NCBI RefSeq assembly: GCF_900104095.1
Contig: NZ_FNJO01000007.1
Span: 277,603-341,602 of the forward strand
From: Ralstonia sp. 25mfcol4.1
GTDB lineage: Bacteria > Pseudomonadota > Gammaproteobacteria > Burkholderiales > Burkholderiaceae
Reading direction: 5' to 3'
DNA: 64,000 nt
Shown here: positions 45,443 to 53,666 of the stretch, in pieces
Numbering within the stretch: the first letter of the stretch is position 1
Layout of the letters: every line of letters begins with the position of its first letter
Notes under the pieces: generated by a model
What the model was told of the DNA's origin: nothing
What the model saw: only the letters and a program-made list of their open reading frames with translations
Database searches by the model: none
Position numbers and translations under genes: made by a program

Positions 45443-45900
45443 AACTTCTCCGGAAGAGCCCGCGAGGGTTCTGGCGGCTGACAACGGTCCGATGACCAGG
45501 GACTTTGCATGGCGTCGCACTAAAAGTGACGTTTATTGCAGTCTGATCGCGGCGAGAATTGAAACATTCGCTCTCGGAACCGGTACAGGGACACGACGAC
45601 ATGATTGCGGCGGACAGGCGTTCGATAAAAGTGAGGAACGCTGCCCTGCCGCCCGGTGGGGTCGTCTCTGCCAGGAGAGAAGGGGAATACTTCAGGCGGG
45701 AGAGTAACAAAGTTTTACAAGCGTTGACGAACCCCCTGCGGGGCTGGGCCTAGAGGATTTGCTCTACTTATTTTGTTGCCGCGTTTTTGTGATTCGTGTA
45801 GCACATAACGATGGGCGGCGGTCCTGCCGAACCGGCTCAAGCTCCACAACCCGCGCCGGCTAAAGGTTTCCGGGAAGCGTCCGTAATTCATCGATAAGTC

Positions 45901-45926
45901 TAAAAGTGACTCTCGACATCACTTTT
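45901..45926. promoter_or_regulatory. Palindromic TAAAAGTGAC motif
   Basis: AAAAGTGA (45902-45909) and TCACTTTT (45919-45926) form a perfect 8-bp dyad with 9-base spacer. The 10-mer TAAAAGTGAC also occurs at 45521-45530, upstream of the hfq-like gene, and AAAAGTCAC lies at the fliC promoter. This suggests a common regulator. Confidence 0.55.
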
Positions 45927-45931
45927 GGCAT

Positions 45932-45948
45932 ACGAGTGATGCACTCGT
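45932..45948. repeat. Short inverted repeat before the sRNA promoter
   Basis: ACGAGTG and CACTCGT flank three bases, 39 bp upstream of the -35 box at 45987. It may be an operator or an RNA hairpin of an upstream transcript. Confidence 0.5.
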
Positions 45949-45986
45949 TACACCCGCCATCCGGGGAATCCCTGATAGAAGCGCGA

Positions 45987-46015
45987 TTTACACCTCATGT
46001 AAGCAGGTTTATATT
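45987..46015 (+). promoter_or_regulatory. Sigma70 promoter of candidate small RNA
   Basis: TTTACA (45987-45992), a 17-base spacer and TATATT (46010-46015) form a good promoter with a predicted start near 46022. Confidence 0.65.
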
Positions 46016-46021
46016 CGCGGT

Positions 46022-46097
46022 TCGGGGCCGGGTACAGCCGGTCCTTTTACGCAGTCCTGAAAGCCTACGAGCACCCCGCGCGTGGGCTTCTTTTTTT
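46022..46097 (+). ncRNA. Candidate ~76-nt small RNA
   Basis: A promoter (45987-46015) and a terminator ending in seven T residues bracket about 76 bases without an open frame or start codon with ribosome site. The 5' half can fold as a GGGCCGG / CCGGTCC hairpin, the middle is U-rich and unpaired (CCTTTTACGCAG), and the 3' half is the terminator hairpin. This is the layout of an Hfq-dependent trans-acting sRNA. The Hfq-like gene lies 580 bp away. Function and targets unknown; it could also be a leader of the chemoreceptor. Confidence 0.55.
46061..46097 (+). terminator. Terminator of the candidate small RNA
   Basis: AAGCCTACG pairs with CGTGGGCTT (one G-T wobble) around an 11-base loop, then C and seven T residues. 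No upstream protein gene on this strand explains it. Confidence 0.75.
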
Positions 46098-46357
46098 GAG
46101 CCCGCGTCCTTCGAGGCAATCCGCCGTATCCGGCCGTCTGCCTCGCCCATCCGTTTGCGACGGGATCGAAGTGCCTGAGGCAGATTAGACGCCATCCGCT
46201 GCACCCCCAATTTGTGGAAGAGCAGCGACTTTTCCCCCCATTTCATTTATTCGCTCAAGTGCAGCGTGCGGCCCGCCGTTACCGTGCCGTGCGACGCCCC
46301 TCCTCGGGCGGACGCAGCGCATACAAATACAACCCGACAGACGAAAGGTACGAAGTC

Positions 46358-48343
46358 ATGGGCTTGCGGAAAATGGGGATCGGCGCACGGATGTCGCTGG
46401 CATTCGCCGTGGTGGTGCTGCTGCTGGCCGTGGTTGCCACGGTAGGCGTGAGGGCGCTGGGCGGCATGAACGACGCGATGCATCAGGCCGTGGAGCAACG
46501 GCTGTTGCGCGTGATGGATCTGAGGCTGGCCAAGGAACGGGTGCTGACGATCGGCATCCTGGTGCGCGACGCCGCCCTGACGGAAGACCCGGCGCTGGCG
46601 GAGCAGAACGCGGAGAAGATCGGCAAGATCCGGGAACAGGTCAGTGCCACGCTCGAAGACCTGGGCAAGGTCATGCGGGCCTCCCCAAGCGCGGATTCCA
46701 AGGCCAGGTTCGAGCAACTGATGCAGGTGCGTGCCAACTACAACGGCCAGCTCGACCTCGTCATGCAGCAACTGCGCGGCGGCGCCTTCGATGGCGCCCG
46801 TGCGGGGCTGGTGGTGACGCTGCCCGCGGCCCAGGCGGCGTACTTCGACAGTCTCGATGCCGCCGCCGAACTGGGCCGCAAGATGGCCATGGCGGCGGTC
46901 GAGGAGGCCTCGGCGCAATATGTCTTCACGCGCAACGTGCTGATCGGCATGTCGGCGGCGGCCGCCGTCATCGCGGCGCTGCTTGGCATCGGACTGGCCC
47001 GCTCGGTAACGCGTCCTGCGCACCAGGCACTGGAAGCGGCCGAGGCGCTGGCGCAGGGCCAGCTTGGCCACGCGATCCAGGTGCGCAGCCACGACGAAAT
47101 GGGCCGCATGCTCGGTGCGCTGGAGCGTGCCTTCGGGCAGTTGGGCACGCTGGTGCGTGGCATCCAGCAGGCGGCCGGTTCGATCGATACCGCGGCCCGC
47201 GAAATCGCCAGTGGCAACACCGACCTGTCGCAACGTACCGAAGAGCAGGCGGCCTCGCTGGAGCAGACCGCCGCATCGATGGAGCAGCTGACGTCGACCG
47301 TGCGACAGAACGCCGAGAATGCGCGGCAGGCCAACCAGCTTGCCGTCAATGCGTCTGACGTGGCCACCGAAGGCGGCCGCGCGGTGCGCAGCGTAGTGGA
47401 TACGATGGACGGCATCTCGAAGTCGTCGGCCCGGGTGTCGGAAATCATCGGCGTGATCGAGGGCATCGCATTCCAGACCAATATCCTGGCGCTGAACGCG
47501 GCCGTGGAAGCCGCTCGCGCCGGCGAACAGGGCCGGGGCTTCAGTGTGGTGGCGGCCGAAGTACGCAGCCTGGCCCAGCGGTCGTCGTCGGCGGCCAAGG
47601 AAATCGGCGAACTGATCAACGGATCGGTGCGCCAGGTGCAGGACGGCGCCAGACAGGTAGAAGTGGCCGGCAAGACGATGGACGACATCGTGACCGCCGT
47701 GCGCCGCGTGACCGACATCATGGGCGAGATTTCGTCGGCCAGCGAAGAGCAGACGGCCGGCATCGAGCAGGTCAGCCTGGCGATTACCCAGATGGAAAGC
47801 GTGACGCAGCAGAACGCCGCGCTGGTGGAAGAAGCCAGCGCTGCGGCCGAAAGCCTGCTGCAGCAGGCCGGCGGCCTGGTAACCGAGGTGGCGCGATTCG
47901 ACCTGGGGCAGGGCAGCATGGCAACCGCCGAGGCCTTCGCCCGGCACCCCGCAACGCCGCGTGCGGCCGTGGTGGAGGTTGCCCGGCCTGCGCGCGCCAT
48001 CGCTGCAAAGCCAGTCCGGGCATTGCCCGCGCCCGCCGCCGAGCCGGTGAAGGGTGCCCGGCCGGTCAAGTCGGCCAGGCCGGCACCCGGCATTGCGCAG
48101 GCTGCGGTGACGGCCAGGGCGCCGACCCGCGTGGCCGCCGTGCCCGCCGCGGCCCGGCCGCCCGTGCAGCGCAAGGCCAAGGCCGAACCGGTGCTGTCGC
48201 GCCAGGCATCCAGGCCGGTCGCCCCGCGCTCGCCGGTGACGCATCAGCGCAAGGAACCCGTACTGGCCACACCGGCCCGCCGTCGTCCCTCGGCCGCGCC
48301 GACCCCGGCAACGGCCGATTCCGGCGACTGGGAAACGTTTTAA
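46358..48343 (+). CDS. Methyl-accepting chemotaxis protein with CheR-tethering tail
   Basis: 661 aa from the ATG preceded by AAAGG. Membrane helix 1 is at residues 10-33 and the four-helix-bundle periplasmic sensor extends to about 190, with the helix MSAAAAVIAALLGIGLARSV after it. A HAMP domain follows, then the signalling helices with the highly conserved tip EGIAFQTNILALNAAVEAAR at residue ~368. The C-terminal ~100 residues are Ala/Pro/Arg-rich and end in DWETF, close to the NWETF pentapeptide that recruits CheR and CheB. The ligand is unknown. It is convergent with the YdcZ-type gene, and the two stop codons overlap. Confidence 0.95.
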   Translation: MGLRKMGIGARMSLAFAVVVLLLAVVATVGVRALGGMNDAMHQAVEQRLLRVMDLRLAKERVLTIGILVRDAALTEDPALAEQNAEKIGKIREQVSATLEDLGKVMRASPSADSKARFEQLMQVRANYNGQLDLVMQQLRGGAFDGARAGLVVTLPAAQAAYFDSLDAAAELGRKMAMAAVEEASAQYVFTRNVLIGMSAAAAVIAALLGIGLARSVTRPAHQALEAAEALAQGQLGHAIQVRSHDEMGRMLGALERAFGQLGTLVRGIQQAAGSIDTAAREIASGNTDLSQRTEEQAASLEQTAASMEQLTSTVRQNAENARQANQLAVNASDVATEGGRAVRSVVDTMDGISKSSARVSEIIGVIEGIAFQTNILALNAAVEAARAGEQGRGFSVVAAEVRSLAQRSSSAAKEIGELINGSVRQVQDGARQVEVAGKTMDDIVTAVRRVTDIMGEISSASEEQTAGIEQVSLAITQMESVTQQNAALVEEASAAAESLLQQAGGLVTEVARFDLGQGSMATAEAFARHPATPRAAVVEVARPARAIAAKPVRALPAPAAEPVKGARPVKSARPAPGIAQAAVTARAPTRVAAVPAAARPPVQRKAKAEPVLSRQASRPVAPRSPVTHQRKEPVLATPARRRPSAAPTPATADSGDWETF

Positions 48344-48882
48344 CGCTGGTGGTTGCGCAGCGAGGCGGCGCCAGATGCGGCGCCGTCCGCTTGCGTAGCC
48401 ACGCCCGATGGCTGCCATTGCATGACTGCCATCCCGGCCAGCACCAGTCCCACCCCGGCCAGGCGCATCCAGGTGACGGGCCGGCTGGGCAGCCCGACCA
48501 GTCCCAGTTGATCGATCAGCAGCGAAGCCAGCATCTGGCCGGCCACTACGCCGACAATGAAGTTCGCGGTGCCCACCCGGGGCGCCAGGATCAGCGCGGC
48601 CGTAATGTAGATCACGCCGAACACGCCGCCGATCCACTGCCACCACGGCCCGTGCAGGGCGCCGGCCAGCGCGGGCGGTGGCGCGCGCATGCCCCACAGC
48701 ACCGGCAGTACCACCAGCAAGCTCAGCAGCAGCGACAGCACCGTGGCCCACAGCGGATGGCCGAGCGAGCGGCCCAGCGTGGCATTGGTGCCGGCCTGGA
48801 ACGGAATCATGGCACCCGCAAGCAGTGCGATGCCCATCGGCATCCAGGTGGATGCCAGCGGCGTGGCCAAAGGTGCCGTCAT
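48340..48882 (-). CDS. DMT-superfamily transporter, YdcZ (DUF606) type
   Basis: 180 aa from MTAPLATPLASTWMPMGIAL. Five hydrophobic helices (ALLAGAMIPFQAGTNATLGR, LSLLLSLLVVLPVLWGM, WWQWIGGVFGVIYITAALIL, FIVGVVAGQMLASLLIDQLG, MRLAGVGLVLAGMAVMQWQP) with the conserved WWQWIGG make it a YdcZ-type member. Such halves usually act as dimers; substrate unknown. It is divergent from a LysR gene, and its stop overlaps the chemoreceptor stop. Confidence 0.88.
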   Translation of the reverse strand: MTAPLATPLASTWMPMGIALLAGAMIPFQAGTNATLGRSLGHPLWATVLSLLLSLLVVLPVLWGMRAPPPALAGALHGPWWQWIGGVFGVIYITAALILAPRVGTANFIVGVVAGQMLASLLIDQLGLVGLPSRPVTWMRLAGVGLVLAGMAVMQWQPSGVATQADGAASGAASLRNHQR

Positions 48883-48973
48883 GTAAAGTCTCCGGTTCAA
48901 GAACGAAGCGCTCATGGTGCCCCGGGCTGGGCCGCCGGGGAAATTCGCAATCCTTACCTGAGACATTCGCCGC

Positions 48974-49888
48974 ATGGATGACCTGCGCCGCCTCGACATG
49001 AATCTGCTGTTGACCCTGCACGCGTTGCTGACGGAGCAGCACGTCACGCGCGCGGCGGTACGGCTGCACAAGAGCCAGCCGGCGGTCAGCCACGCGCTGG
49101 CCCAGTTGCGCGACCTCTTCGACGATCCCCTGCTGGTGCGGCGCGACGCCGGCCTGGTGCTGACCACGCGCGCGTGCGAACTGCTACCGCCGCTGGAAGA
49201 CGCGCTGAGCCAGCTCAACGGTTTGCTGCGCACATCCGCCTTCGATCCGGCCCAGGCCCGGCGCACGTTCCGCGTGGCGCTGTCGGACTATGGCGCGCGT
49301 ATCATCCTGCCGCCGCTGGTGCGCCGCCTGCGCAGCGAGGCGCCCGGCATCGACCTGGCCGCCGTGCAGGCCAGCCGCGAAGCCATGCTCGCCAAGCTGG
49401 CCGACGGCGAGATCGACCTGGCGCTGGGCGTGTTTCCGCATCTGCCGCGCGATATCGTTGCCGACCTGCTGTTCGAGGACCACTACACCAGCGTGGCCGA
49501 TGGCGCCACACTATCCGCGCACGGCGATCTGCCGCGCGAGGCGTGGCTGGACCGTCCCCACGTGCTGGTGGCGATGCGGCTCGATGCACCGAGCGATATC
49601 GACGCCGCCCTGGCGGCAGCCGGCCTGGACCGCCATGTCGCGGTGGTCCTGCCGCACTGGAGCGCGGCGCTGGACGTGGTGGCCGGCACCGACCTGATCC
49701 TGACCGTGGCCGCCCGGACGCTGTCCGCCGCGCCGGCCCAGCCGGGGCTGCGTGCGTTCGCGCCCCCCGTGGCGCTGCCAGCGGTGCCGTTTCAGCAGGC
49801 CTGGCATGCGCGGCGCGACACCGATCCCGCCCATCGCTGGTTGCGCCAGGCAGTACGCGGGTGCTGTGCGTCACTGCCAGCAAAGTGA
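48974..49888 (+). CDS. LysR-family transcriptional regulator
   Basis: 304 aa. HTH at the N-terminus (LRRLDMNLLLTLHALLTEQH, then VTRAAVRLHKSQPAVSHALA), NodD/nahR-like subgroup with a substrate-binding domain (FRVALSDYGARIILPPLVRR). It is divergent from the YdcZ-type transporter with a 91-bp gap, so it probably controls that transporter. Ligand unknown. Confidence 0.93.
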   Translation: MDDLRRLDMNLLLTLHALLTEQHVTRAAVRLHKSQPAVSHALAQLRDLFDDPLLVRRDAGLVLTTRACELLPPLEDALSQLNGLLRTSAFDPAQARRTFRVALSDYGARIILPPLVRRLRSEAPGIDLAAVQASREAMLAKLADGEIDLALGVFPHLPRDIVADLLFEDHYTSVADGATLSAHGDLPREAWLDRPHVLVAMRLDAPSDIDAALAAAGLDRHVAVVLPHWSAALDVVAGTDLILTVAARTLSAAPAQPGLRAFAPPVALPAVPFQQAWHARRDTDPAHRWLRQAVRGCCASLPAK

Positions 49889-50051
49889 CGATGGTGTCTC
49901 TTTTAGGCCTCGGATCCAGGGGCAAATGCGGCCGTTGAAAGGGAATCGGCAAGCGCGGTTTTCAGCAGTCGCCTAAAATAGCGGCTCTCCTTCACCCGAC
50001 AAAAGAGCAGCGAAGCCCGTCCGGGCCTTCATCTGCCAGCCAGGCCACACC

Positions 50052-51602
50052 ATGTCCGCAGCGCCCTCATCCCGGCTTTCCCCCGACGCTCCCCCGGCTG
50101 ACGTCCCCGTCATGCAGGTCATCTTTGGCCTGATGCTGGCCATCCTGCTCGGGGCGCTCGAACAGTCGATCGTGGCCGTGGTGCTGCCCGACATCGCGCT
50201 GCAGCTCAATGGTTTCGAGGACATGGCCTGGGTGATTTCGGCCTATCTGGTGGCGTCGACGGTGGTGACGCCGATCTACGGCAAGCTGTCCGACGTGCTG
50301 GGCCGCCGCTCGGTGCTGACGTTCTCGATCATCCTGTTCCTGCTGGCTTCGATCGCCTGTGCGCTGGCCACGACCATGCCGATGCTGATCGTCGCGCGCA
50401 TCCTGCAGGGCCTGGGCGGTGGGGGGCTGATTTCGGTCTCGCAGGCCACCATCGCCGACGTGGTGCCGCTGCGCGAGCGTGGCAAGTACCAGGGCTACGT
50501 CAGCGGCGTTTGGGCCGTGGCGAGCATGGCGGGGCCGGTGATCGGCGGCTACCTGGCGCACTTCCTGTCGTGGCGCTGGATTTTCTGGATCAACATCCCG
50601 CTGGCGCTGATCGCGCTGGTGGTGGTGCGCCGCGCGCTGCGCCATCTGCCCGTCAGCGGCCGCAAGCACAAGATCGACTACCTGGGCGCGTTGCTGTTCG
50701 GCGGTGGCCTGTCCGGCGTGCTGGTGTTCCTGACCCGCCTGGGGCAGGGCCATTCGCCGCTGGAACCGCAAACGATCGGCCTGCTGGCGGCGGGCCTGAT
50801 CGGCATGGTGGTGTTCGTGTGGCAGGAGCGCCGCGCCGCCGATCCGGTGATTCCGCTTGCCATGCTGGGCGTGCCCACCGTGGCCATCTGCTGCCTGACG
50901 CTGTTCCTGTGCTTCTTCCAGCTGATCGCGATGTCGGTGCTGCTGCCGCTGCGCTTCCAGGTGGTGGGCGGTGCGGCTGCCGACACGGCCGCGCTGCGGC
51001 TGGTGCCGCTGACGCTGGCGATTCCGTTCGGCGCGTATATTTCGGGCCGCCTGATGTCGTGGAGCGGCCGCTACAAGCCGCTGCAGATGACGGGCTGCCT
51101 GGTGGCGCCCGTGGCCATCGTGGCGCTGGCATTCACGCCGCCGCAATCGGTGACGCTGGCGGCGCTGGTGATGATCGTGCTGGGCCTGTCGATCGGCCTG
51201 CAACTGCCGAGCGGGCTGGTGGCGACGCAGAACGCCGTCCCGCCGCAACAGGTGGGTATCGCCACGGCGCTGACGGCGTTTTCGCGGCTGCTGGGCGGCG
51301 CCGTCGGCGTGGCCGTGCTCACCACGGTGCTGATCGCGCTGCTTCGCCATAGCGGCGTGGCCGTATCGGACATGAGCGGCGGCGAGGATGTGCTGATGAG
51401 CATGTTCCGTCGGGCGATGTCCGGCGGCGACCAGGGCGATGCTGCCGCGGTGCGCGTGGCCGCCGAGCGTGCGTTCCGCGTGCTGTTCCTGATGAGCGCG
51501 GCGGTGTCGCTGATCGCGCCGTTCTTCGTGGCCCGCCTCAAGGAAACGACGCTGCGCGGCAGCCCCGCCGCCGCCGCCAAGGCGGCGGCTGCAGCGGAGT
51601 AA
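50052..51602 (+). CDS. DHA2-family multidrug efflux MFS transporter (EmrB/QacA type)
   Basis: 516 aa with about 14 hydrophobic segments. Motif C-like and A-like sequences are visible (GALEQSIVAVVLPDIALQLN, then YGKLSDVLGRRSVLTFSIIL and GPVIGGYLAHFLSWRWIFWI). It expels hydrophobic or cationic compounds using the proton gradient. No EmrA-type adaptor is beside it, so it probably works alone in the inner membrane. Its stop is directly adjacent to the stop of the convergent MpaB-like gene. Confidence 0.92.
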   Translation: MSAAPSSRLSPDAPPADVPVMQVIFGLMLAILLGALEQSIVAVVLPDIALQLNGFEDMAWVISAYLVASTVVTPIYGKLSDVLGRRSVLTFSIILFLLASIACALATTMPMLIVARILQGLGGGGLISVSQATIADVVPLRERGKYQGYVSGVWAVASMAGPVIGGYLAHFLSWRWIFWINIPLALIALVVVRRALRHLPVSGRKHKIDYLGALLFGGGLSGVLVFLTRLGQGHSPLEPQTIGLLAAGLIGMVVFVWQERRAADPVIPLAMLGVPTVAICCLTLFLCFFQLIAMSVLLPLRFQVVGGAAADTAALRLVPLTLAIPFGAYISGRLMSWSGRYKPLQMTGCLVAPVAIVALAFTPPQSVTLAALVMIVLGLSIGLQLPSGLVATQNAVPPQQVGIATALTAFSRLLGGAVGVAVLTTVLIALLRHSGVAVSDMSGGEDVLMSMFRRAMSGGDQGDAAAVRVAAERAFRVLFLMSAAVSLIAPFFVARLKETTLRGSPAAAAKAAAAAE

Positions 51603-52586
51603 TCAGGCGGCTGGCTGCGCCTGTACCCGCCGTCTGGCACGTGCGGCCAGCCCGGGCCCCAGCGCCCAGCGCAGGGTTGGCGCCAGTCCGCGCATGCCGG
51701 CCAGTGCCAGCGAGCGGCGCAGCGAAGGGCGGTGCAGACCGAGCATCTGGCGCGCCCAGGGTGGCAGCAGGGCCACGCCGGCATCGGCCATGGTTCGCAC
51801 GGCCGGCACAAGCAGCGGGTTGGCCACCGGCATCGCCATGATCAGCCGGACCACTTCCTTTGTCCGCTCGCTGTTCACCAGGCCGGGGCGCTGGGCTTCC
51901 AGATAGGCATCGACCTGGGCGCGCGAACGCGGCACGTCCGGTGCGCCCAGCAACGCCGCTACCGTGGCTTCTTCCTCGAAATACCGATCCTGCTCGGCCA
52001 CGGACAGCGGCCCTACGTAGCGCAGGTATCCGGCCATGAAGCTCGACACCTCCGCCACATGCACCCACGTCAGCAGGTCGGGGTCGTCGGCGGCATAGGG
52101 CTGGCCGTCGGGTGCCGTGCCCTGGATCGACGCGTGGATGCGCTTCACCCGTTCGATCAGCAGCATCGCGTCGGCCCGGCTGCCGTAGGTGGTGCCGGCG
52201 ATGAACTGCGCGGTGCGCCCAAGGCGGCCCTGCATGTCGGTGCGGAAGCTGGAGTGGTCCCACACGCCGGCCAGCGCGCGCGGGTGTAACGCCTGCAACA
52301 ACAGCGCGCTGACGCCGCCGGCCAGCATCGCCGGGAAATCTGCGTGCACGCGCCAGCAGACGGCGTCGGGGCCGAACAGGCCGGGATCGCCGGGCGGATT
52401 GTCGTAGTCGAGCGTCAGCCCGGAATTGCTGCGCGTGAGTGCGCGAACCTGATTGCCGGCGTGGCTGCGCAGGCGACGCATGAGCGGGCCGGTGGTGGCG
52501 CCCGCGGGCGCACGGTGGGTGGGGTCGGGCGAGGCGGACAAGGTGCGGAACGAAAAAAGCGGGTGTTGTCTGGCTGCCGCCAGCAT
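51603..52586 (-). CDS. MpaB-like (DUF2236) oxygenase family protein
   Basis: 327 aa; the ATG at 52481 (MRRLRSHAGNQVR) is a possible shorter start. Conserved family motifs are DYDNPPGDPGLFGPDAVCWR, VHADFPAMLAGGVSALLLQA, LHPRALAGVWDHSSFRTDMQ and LLTWVHVAEVSSFMAGYL. The His residues in these motifs are the proposed haem-binding residues of the Lcp/MpaB fold. Members include fungal mycophenolic acid oxygenase and latex-clearing protein, so it may oxidise a hydrophobic substrate. Location is convergent to the MFS exporter. Confidence 0.88.
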   Translation of the reverse strand: MLAAARQHPLFSFRTLSASPDPTHRAPAGATTGPLMRRLRSHAGNQVRALTRSNSGLTLDYDNPPGDPGLFGPDAVCWRVHADFPAMLAGGVSALLLQALHPRALAGVWDHSSFRTDMQGRLGRTAQFIAGTTYGSRADAMLLIERVKRIHASIQGTAPDGQPYAADDPDLLTWVHVAEVSSFMAGYLRYVGPLSVAEQDRYFEEEATVAALLGAPDVPRSRAQVDAYLEAQRPGLVNSERTKEVVRLIMAMPVANPLLVPAVRTMADAGVALLPPWARQMLGLHRPSLRRSLALAGMRGLAPTLRWALGPGLAARARRRVQAQPAA

Positions 52587-52628
52587 ACACCCGCCGTGCC
52601 GCCAGGGCCGATGGCGGCGCGACGGCCG

Positions 52629-53666
52629 TCAGTCGTAGCGCAGGTCGGTGGCCTTGCCCCAGAACACGCGGTACGCGTAGGCGGTATAGCCCAGGATCGT
52701 CGGCAGCACCACCGCGGCGCCCAGCAGGATCACCATCAGCGATTCCGGCGCGCTGGCCGCCTGCCAGATGTCGATGCGATCGACCACGAGGTACGGGAAG
52801 AGGCTGTAGGCGAGGCCGTTGAATGCCAGCAGGAAGATCACCGCCGTGCCGGCGAAGGGCAGCCAGCACCAGCGGTCGTTGCCGATGGCGTGCAGGTTGC
52901 GCATGCGGCGCAGGAATCGCTCGATGACCACGAACAGGCCCATCGTCAGCAATGGGATCGGCGCCAGCATGATGATGTTCGGCAGCGCAAACCACTTGTC
53001 GAAGATGCGCGTGCTGACCATCGGCGTGACCACCGAGATCGCCGCCACGCCGGCAGCGGTGAGCCACAGGCTGCGCCGGGCCCAATAGATGGCACGCAAC
53101 TGCAGGCTCCCCGTGGTCTTCATGATCAGCCACGTGGCGCCCAGCAGGCAGTAGCCGGCCACCAGACATAGCCCCACGGCCACGGCGAACAGCAGGTTGG
53201 GCAGGTCGTAGCGGAACCCGGTGATATAGAGGCCCAGCATCAGCCCCTGCGAGAAGCTGGCCAGCAGCGAGCCCGCATAGAACGCGAAGTTCCACCACGG
53301 CTTGTGCGGATCGCGCGCCTTGACGCGGAAATCGAACGCCACGCCGCGGATGATCAGTCCCGCCAGCATCAACGCCACGGGCAGGTACAGGTTGGTCAGG
53401 ATGACACCGTGCGCCAGCGGGAACGCCGTCAGCAGCAGCCCCACGCCTAGCACGAGCCAGGTTTCGTTGGCATCCCAGAACGGGCCGATCGACGCGATCA
53501 TGGTGTCCTTGTCGGCATCGTCCGCGCGGCGCAGCAGCACGCCCACGCCAAGGTCGTAGCCGTCGAGGATCACGTAGATCAGCATCGACAGGCCCATCAG
53601 CGCCAGGAACACCAGCGGCAGCCATCCGGCCGGCTGGGTCAGGTCGTGAATCGTGGCCGGGTTCAT
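52629..53666 (-). CDS. cioB: Cytochrome bd-type cyanide-insensitive oxidase subunit II
   Basis: 345 aa with eight or nine membrane helices. Starts MNPATIHDLTQPAGWLPLVF. Conserved CydB-like segments: LSMLIYVILDGYDLGVGVLL, GPFWDANETWLVLGVGLLLT and GVAFDFRVKARDP. It pairs with subunit I to reduce O2 with quinol. The start overlaps the subunit I stop (ATGA). No small CydX-like frame was seen after it. Confidence 0.95.
   Translation of the reverse strand: MNPATIHDLTQPAGWLPLVFLALMGLSMLIYVILDGYDLGVGVLLRRADDADKDTMIASIGPFWDANETWLVLGVGLLLTAFPLAHGVILTNLYLPVALMLAGLIIRGVAFDFRVKARDPHKPWWNFAFYAGSLLASFSQGLMLGLYITGFRYDLPNLLFAVAVGLCLVAGYCLLGATWLIMKTTGSLQLRAIYWARRSLWLTAAGVAAISVVTPMVSTRIFDKWFALPNIIMLAPIPLLTMGLFVVIERFLRRMRNLHAIGNDRWCWLPFAGTAVIFLLAFNGLAYSLFPYLVVDRIDIWQAASAPESLMVILLGAAVVLPTILGYTAYAYRVFWGKATDLRYD

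Larger units (their letters stand above)
45443..46357. other. Long intergenic region with multiple regulatory signals
   Basis: 915 bp between the hfq-like gene (minus) and a chemoreceptor (plus). No protein gene is credible. It holds a repeated TAAAAGTGAC motif, two inverted repeats, a sigma70 promoter, and a terminator that together suggest a small RNA; these are listed separately. Downstream of 46097 nothing distinctive is seen before the chemoreceptor ATG, apart from its AAAGG ribosome site. Confidence 0.6.

Noticed and set aside
45905..46178. 90-codon frame overlapping the small-RNA candidate
   Set aside because: Arg/Pro-rich sequence, no ribosome site, and interrupted in function by the strong terminator at 46061-46097.
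46247..49093. 948-codon minus-strand frame across the chemoreceptor
   Set aside because: Complement of the chemoreceptor gene and part of the next genes; no recognisable protein features.
52587..52628. cydX-type small subunit after cioB
   Set aside because: Only 42 bp separate cioB from the next gene; no small hydrophobic frame fits.
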